Source of the DNA: Billgrantia bachuensis
Lineage (GTDB): Bacteria; Pseudomonadota; Gammaproteobacteria; Pseudomonadales; Halomonadaceae
Reading direction: 5' to 3'
Length of the DNA: 64,000 bases
Assembly (NCBI RefSeq): GCF_011742165.1
Contig: NZ_JAAQTO010000039.1
Location: 1 to 64,000 of the forward strand
Shown here in pieces: positions 59,875-64,000 of this stretch. The notes under the pieces are model-generated. The model did no database searches and was not told where the DNA came from. It saw only the letters and a program-made list of their open reading frames with translations. Each line of letters starts with the position of its first letter. Position 1 is the stretch's first letter. The translations under genes were made by a program, and so were the position numbers.

Positions 59875-60786
59875 ATGAACAGGTTCACGCTGCATGAGCT
59901 TCATTGCTTCGTCGCCGTGATAGATGAAGGCGGCTTTCAAGCGGCGGCAGCCGTACTCAACCGCTCGCATGCCGCCGTCTTCGCTGCCTTGGCGAAGCTC
60001 GAGCGTCAGTTCGGCATCGCCCTGCTGGACCGGAACGGCTACCGGGTACGACCCACCGAAGCCGGGTTGTCGCTCTACCGGCGTGCCCAGTCGCTGCTAG
60101 GGGATGCCGAAGCGCTATCCCTGCATGCCCAGCAAATGGCCATGGGCGAAGAGACCGAGCTCAATGTAGTGATCGGCGATCTCTGCCCTCGTTCGAAGAT
60201 CCTCGGGTTACTGAGTCGCTTCTTTGCCAAGTTCCCCAACACACGCCTACAGCTCCACTACGAAGCCGTTACCGGGCCCTGGGAACGGCTGCTGAACGGC
60301 GAGGCCGACCTGATCCTGCACCGAATCGACAAGAGCGACCTGCAACTGGAGTGGATCGACATCGGCACGGTTTCGTTAGTCCCGGTCGTTGCGCCGGGCT
60401 TCCTGCCCTTCCCCATTACGAACGCGATCACGCCGGAGCAGATGCGCGAGCTGACCCAATGCGTGCTGCGTGACACGGCGCAGCACACCGAGCCTCGCAA
60501 TTACTATGTGGTGGGCGGCGCTTCTCAGTGCAGCGTGGCCGATCACGAGATGAAGAAGGATTTCATCCTGCAGGGCATGGCCTGGGGGCACCTGCCACGC
60601 TTCATGATCGAGGAGGAGTTGCGCGACGGCCGCCTGCTCTCCATTGCCGGGCGCCATTTCCCCGGCGCTACCGAAGAACTGGTCGCGGCGCGGCGGCGCG
60701 ACCGCCCCCATGGGCCTGTCGCCAAGCAGCTGTGGGAGGCTCTTGAAGCGCAGGCACCAGTCATCGAGCGCGAGCTTGCTGGTTAG
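59875..60786 (+). CDS. LysR-family transcriptional regulator
   Basis: 303 residues: winged helix-turn-helix at 5-64 (LHELHCFVAVIDEGGFQAAA, LAKLERQFGIALLDRNGY), then a periplasmic-binding-like effector domain (LNVVIGDLCPRSKILGLLSR, LEWIDIGTVSLVPVVAPGFL). Divergent from the alpha/beta hydrolase, which it probably controls. Confidence 0.93.
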   Translation: MNRFTLHELHCFVAVIDEGGFQAAAAVLNRSHAAVFAALAKLERQFGIALLDRNGYRVRPTEAGLSLYRRAQSLLGDAEALSLHAQQMAMGEETELNVVIGDLCPRSKILGLLSRFFAKFPNTRLQLHYEAVTGPWERLLNGEADLILHRIDKSDLQLEWIDIGTVSLVPVVAPGFLPFPITNAITPEQMRELTQCVLRDTAQHTEPRNYYVVGGASQCSVADHEMKKDFILQGMAWGHLPRFMIEEELRDGRLLSIAGRHFPGATEELVAARRRDRPHGPVAKQLWEALEAQAPVIERELAG

Positions 60787-60904
60787 CCGCGTATCAATGT
60801 GGCCCCTGGAGGTACACGGCGCTGCATGCCGTAGCAGTCGCCTGGAGGTGGCTGCTGACCGGGCGGGGTGCCCGTGATACCAGTTGCGACACTCCCCTGG
60901 CGCA

Positions 60905-61651
60905 CTATCGCCCGCCCGTTACGTCAAGCAGCGCCCCGGTCGAGTAGGAAGCTTCATCGGAAAGCAGCCAGAGGATGGCGCGAGCGACCTCTTCGGCCTG
61001 GCCACCACGCTGCATGGGCACGCCCGCCTTCACCCGCTCGACGCGGTCGGGCTCGCCACCACTGGCGTGGATCTCGGTGTAGATCACGCCCGGGCGCACG
61101 GCATTGACGCGAATGCCTTCGCCCGCGACCTCCTTGGCCAGGCCGATGGTGAAGCTGTCGATGGCCCCCTTGGCAGCGGCGTAATCGACGTACTCGTTGG
61201 GCGCGCCAAGCCGTGAGGCGATGGAGGAGACGTTGACGATCGCCCCACCCTGCCCGCCGTGCCGGGTCGACATGCGCCGCACGGCCTCGCGAGCGCAGAG
61301 GATGCTGCCGACTACGTTGATCGAGAGAACACGGCTCAGGCGTGCGGCGTCCATCTGTTCGACGCGCATCTGCGTTTCCAGGATGCCGGCGTTGTTGACC
61401 AGCGCCGTGACCGGGCCGAGCTTCTCGTCAACCTGCTCGAAGAGCCTCACCACGTCGGTTTCGGAGCCGACATCGCCGGCCACGGCAATTGCCTCACCGC
61501 CGGCACGAGTGATCTCCTCGGCCACAGCGAGTGCAGCGGCTTCGTTATGGCGGTAGTTGATACACACGGCATAGCCGCTAGCGGCGCCCAGGCGCGCCGT
61601 GGCCGCGCCGATGCCTCGGCTACCGCCGGTAATCACTAGAACTTTTTTCAA
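60905..61651 (-). CDS. SDR-family NAD(P)-dependent oxidoreductase
   Basis: 248 residues starting at TTG 61651, 5 bases after GGAGGAAC; the next ATG would remove the cofactor motif. VLVITGGSRGIGAATARL (cofactor), NNAGILE, catalytic VNVSSIAS and YVDYAAAKGAIDS (Tyr-x3-Lys), VNAVRPGVIYTEIH. NADP preference is suggested by NYRHNE after strand 2. Substrate unknown, FabG-like or aldose-type. Confidence 0.92.
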   Translation of the reverse strand: MKKVLVITGGSRGIGAATARLGAASGYAVCINYRHNEAAALAVAEEITRAGGEAIAVAGDVGSETDVVRLFEQVDEKLGPVTALVNNAGILETQMRVEQMDAARLSRVLSINVVGSILCAREAVRRMSTRHGGQGGAIVNVSSIASRLGAPNEYVDYAAAKGAIDSFTIGLAKEVAGEGIRVNAVRPGVIYTEIHASGGEPDRVERVKAGVPMQRGGQAEEVARAILWLLSDEASYSTGALLDVTGGR

Positions 61652-61695
61652 TGGTTCCTCCTGTTGCCCCTGATAGCAGCGCAACCCTGCCGAGA

Positions 61696-62079
61696 TCAGC
61701 TTCGGTCAATGATCTTGGTGATCCGTTCGCTGCCGAAGGTGAACTCGGAGATGCCATTCAATTCGATCAGGCTCCCCGCTTTCGGCCCGCCGGGAATGTC
61801 CTGAGCCAGGCGACCATGATAATCGATCTCGGCCGTGGCGCCGTCCTGGCTAAAGGTCAGGCTGGTAACGCGCTGCACACGCTCGGAGAAGAATCCCTTG
61901 GCATGTTCGGCGAGTTGGCGAAACTCGTCGATGCCGTTGGCCGAGGTAGTGAGTTCGCCGCCCGAGTAATTTTCGAAGCTGACGCCTGGATCAAGTACGA
62001 CAAGCATTCCGTCAATGTCGAAATGGTTATAGGCGGTGATGTAGCGATCTATCAGATCACGCTTCGTCGATTCGTCCAT
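61696..62079 (-). CDS. SnoaL-like (NTF2-fold) protein
   Basis: 127 residues from ATG 62079 (AAAGGAGC upstream). DLIDRYITAYNHFDIDGMLV, then VLDPGVSFENYSGGELTTSA and the closing ISEFTFGSERITKIIDRS show the nuclear-transport-factor-2 fold. Ligand and reaction unknown. Lies between an SDR and a VOC gene, all on the minus strand. Confidence 0.88.
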   Translation of the reverse strand: MDESTKRDLIDRYITAYNHFDIDGMLVVLDPGVSFENYSGGELTTSANGIDEFRQLAEHAKGFFSERVQRVTSLTFSQDGATAEIDYHGRLAQDIPGGPKAGSLIELNGISEFTFGSERITKIIDRS

Positions 62080-62117
62080 GAAGTGCTCCTTTCGAGACGC
62101 CGGTAATATACCGGCGT

Positions 62118-62486
62118 TCAGGTGCTGATCGCATTGGTGAAGGTCAGCCGGTTGCCGAACGGGTCGGCTATCGTCATGTCCTGGCTGCCCCAGGGCATCT
62201 CTTCCAGACCCGGCATGGCGTACTTGTAATCGGCTGCATGCAGCTGCTGGTGAAACGCCTCGAGCTCGTCGGCTTCGATCCGCAGCGCCGCCCCGGGACT
62301 GCAATCGCCGTGGTGCTCGGAGAGGTGCAGCACGCAGCCATCCTTGGAGACTTGCATGTACAGCGGCATGCCTTGCGCGAAGCGGTGCTCCCAATCCACC
62401 TGAAAACCCAGGAAGTCGATATAGAATTCCCTGGCTTTGGCTTCATCGAAGATACGCAGGATCGGTGTCGTCTTGCCGAATTTCAT
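62118..62486 (-). CDS. VOC-superfamily (glyoxalase/bleomycin-resistance-like) protein
   Basis: 122 residues: TTPILRIFDEAKAREFYIDF, then LGFQVDWEHRF, LHLSEHHGDCSPG and the closing MTIADPFGNRLTFTN, the paired beta-alpha-beta-beta-beta modules of VOC proteins, with His and Glu ligand candidates. Close relatives of this short type are annotated as bleomycin-binding; actual substrate unknown. Confidence 0.9.
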   Translation of the reverse strand: MKFGKTTPILRIFDEAKAREFYIDFLGFQVDWEHRFAQGMPLYMQVSKDGCVLHLSEHHGDCSPGAALRIEADELEAFHQQLHAADYKYAMPGLEEMPWGSQDMTIADPFGNRLTFTNAIST

Positions 62487-62514
62487 TCCACTGAGTCCCT
62501 GTTGGGTTTACATC

Positions 62515-63264
62515 CTATTGAGCCGTATAGCCACCGTCGATTGAATGCACGCTTCCCGTCATGAAGGCAGCACGCTCGCTCAGGAGGTAGGCGACCAGCT
62601 CTGCCACTTCCTCTCGGCTGGCCAGCCGCTTCATGGGGTGCTGGCTTGCCATCCAGTTCGTAACTTCCGCCCCCGACTCCATGATTCTTGGCGTAGCGAC
62701 ATAGCCCGGTGCAACGGCGCATACGCGAACGTTGCTTTCGGCCAGCTCCAGCGCGGCCGAGCGGGTCAGACCGATGATAGCGTGTTTCGCCGCGGTATAG
62801 GCTCCCATGCCCGCCAACCCCACCAGTCCGTTGGCGGAGGAGATATTCACGATCGCGCCGGCGCCATTATCGAGCATGGCGGGAATTTCGTATTTCATCG
62901 AATAGAAGACACCGGTGAGATCGGTTTCGATGACCTCCCGCCATGCGTCCAATTCAATGTCCTGCACCGACACGCCGGCAGGGCCCGTCACGCCGGCATT
63001 GTTCACGGCCAAGTCGAGTTTGCCGAAGCGCTCCACGGCCAGCGTCACCGCGTGCTCCATCGCCTCGGGATCGCGCACGTCCGCCTCGAGGGCCAGCACC
63101 CGCTCGCCTTGCGGATCGATTCTTTCGCCTACCGCCTGGACGGTTTCGAGACGTCGACTGACCAGAACCAACAACGCCCCGTCTGCGTAGAGCCGCTCGG
63201 CTATCGCTTCGCCATTGCCGGCACCTGCACCCGTCACCAGGGCGACTTTACCTGCGAATTCCAT
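62515..63264 (-). CDS. SDR-family oxidoreductase
   Basis: 249 residues from ATG 63264 (GGGAGG upstream). KVALVTGAGAGNGEAIAERL (cofactor motif, with Asn in place of the usual Ile), VNNAGVTGPAG, VNISSANGLVGLAG and GAYTAAKHAIIGLTRSAALE (catalytic Tyr-x3-Lys), SIDGGYTAQ at the end. Cyclohexanol/glucose-dehydrogenase-like branch. Substrate unknown. Confidence 0.92.
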   Translation of the reverse strand: MEFAGKVALVTGAGAGNGEAIAERLYADGALLVLVSRRLETVQAVGERIDPQGERVLALEADVRDPEAMEHAVTLAVERFGKLDLAVNNAGVTGPAGVSVQDIELDAWREVIETDLTGVFYSMKYEIPAMLDNGAGAIVNISSANGLVGLAGMGAYTAAKHAIIGLTRSAALELAESNVRVCAVAPGYVATPRIMESGAEVTNWMASQHPMKRLASREEVAELVAYLLSERAAFMTGSVHSIDGGYTAQ

Positions 63265-63524
63265 ATCGCCTCCCAAATTGCCCCAGGCAGAACACGCCAT
63301 CGGCGCCCATTCAGGCATAGGTCAAAGGCGCCCTTGGCTCAAGTGATGCCCGCTCCAGTACTCTGGGAGCTAAAACGGCTGGCAAGCCCACGATGGCGGC
63401 GTCATGGTAAGGATCATACCTAATGCTCTTTCCTGCAAAACATGGACTCAGGAGTCTGGCATCGTCGCTCTGCAGCCCTCATCCTGATACATGAAGCGTC
63501 AACCATAGTGGCAGGAATGGCAGG

Positions 63525-63950
63525 ATGTCCGCAGTGAACGATTCTCGTCAATACGAGCCATCAAGCCGTCGGCTTCGCCTGGTTTACGACGGTGAATGCC
63601 CGATGTGCCGACGCTACGTTCGCTGGCAGCGCATCCGCACGGACGTCGGCGAACTCGAGCTGATCGACGCCAGGCAGGAGAGCGAAGCGCGCCGGGAGCT
63701 CACCGCCATGGGCATCGACCTGGACCAAGGCTTTGCCCTGCAGATTGGCAAACGCTGGTACCACGGTAGCGAAGCCCTGCATCGGCTCAGCCTGCTGGGC
63801 ACCCGCAGCGGCGTGTTCAACCGCCTGATGTATCGGCTGTTTGCGAGCCCAGGGCGCACCGCGCGGCTCTATCCCTTGCTCAAGAGGTGCCGGAGTGGGC
63901 TATTGAAAGTGCTGGGAAAGAGCCCCATCGACAATCTGGATCGCAAGTGA
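63525..63950 (+). CDS. DCC-family thiol-disulfide oxidoreductase-like protein (DUF393)
   Basis: 141 residues. RLVYDGECPMCRRYVRWQR near residue 18 carries the CPMC redox motif and the D-x-x-C-x-x-C family signature (DUF393). RSGVFNRLMYRLFASPGRTA and RLYPLLKRCRSGL follow. The thioredoxin-like fold is expected; substrate unknown. AGTGGCAGGAATGGCAGG precedes the ATG. Confidence 0.88.
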   Translation: MSAVNDSRQYEPSSRRLRLVYDGECPMCRRYVRWQRIRTDVGELELIDARQESEARRELTAMGIDLDQGFALQIGKRWYHGSEALHRLSLLGTRSGVFNRLMYRLFASPGRTARLYPLLKRCRSGLLKVLGKSPIDNLDRK

Positions 63951-64000
63951 GCCGGATTTTCGATTACGGCTGCTCCGCTATCTTGAAGGTTGGACATAGC

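Noticed and set aside
1..64000. tRNA, rRNA and origin sequences
   Set aside because: No cloverleaf-like segments with conserved T-loop GGTTCRANYCC, no rRNA stretches and no DnaA-box cluster were noticed by eye; a tRNAscan/Rfam run would be decisive.

Overview
The window looks like chromosomal DNA of a gammaproteobacterium, most probably Halomonadaceae (Halomonas or a close relative). This rests on GC-rich ordinary genes, gammaproteobacterial ribosome-binding sites, and the gene set (KatG, OsmC-YcaO fusion, DUF1622, SigZ, VgrG with a VasX-type effector). The genus is inferred from gene content, not proven. About 70 genes or gene remnants are annotated. No rRNA, tRNA or CRISPR array was seen.

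Layout. (1) 1-2 kb: HMG-CoA lyase, then a scar made of the 3' part of an SDR gene, the 3' part of an AraC regulator and a second 3' copy of the lyase. (2) 2-9.2 kb: an orphan type VI secretion module on the minus strand (VgrG, VasX-like membrane effector, two membrane proteins). (3) 9.4-15.5 kb: a VapA-like protein, an FAD oxidoreductase, a large XRE/STAND/TPR regulator and a GNAT. (4) 16.4-24.4 kb: an island bordered by two dead transposase genes. It holds a MmyB-type regulator divergent from an operon of a 5-aminolevulinate-synthase-like enzyme, a GNAT, a Gfo/Idh/MocA oxidoreductase, an asparagine-synthetase-like amidotransferase and an MFS exporter. The set matches what would be needed to make and export an alaremycin/primocarcin-like antimetabolite. 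(5) 24.7-35.9 kb: a truncated copy of the XRE/STAND regulator, then an AT-rich run of about ten minus-strand gene cassettes separated by attC-like recombination sites. There is no integron integrase in the window. Most recognisable cassette products resemble anti-phage or nuclease proteins: HEPN, PD-(D/E)XK, AbiTii, SIR2-STAND, Ser/Thr kinase, PLD and GIY-YIG. (6) 36-42.5 kb: a cold-shock/DUF1294 protein, KatG, a frameshifted SigZ sigma factor with an overlapping Cys-rich peptide, and small enzymes. (7) 42.6-64 kb: ordinary accessory chromosome with truncated haemoglobin, a TPR regulator, TetR/FabF, Tag glycosylase, a PAS-GGDEF cyclase, several GNATs, a NYN nuclease, OsmC-YcaO, and an alpha/beta hydrolase divergent from a LysR. 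It ends with SDR, SnoaL and VOC enzymes and a DCC protein. Several 3'-only gene fragments (GFA, Crp, GST) lie here.

The two most interesting systems are the putative ALA-analogue biosynthetic cluster (4) and the integrase-less cassette array of defence-like genes (5). Both lie in a region with a history of insertions, partial duplications and deletions. Many simple intrinsic terminators share a two-layer hairpin design, and several palindromes next to divergent regulator genes are good operator candidates.
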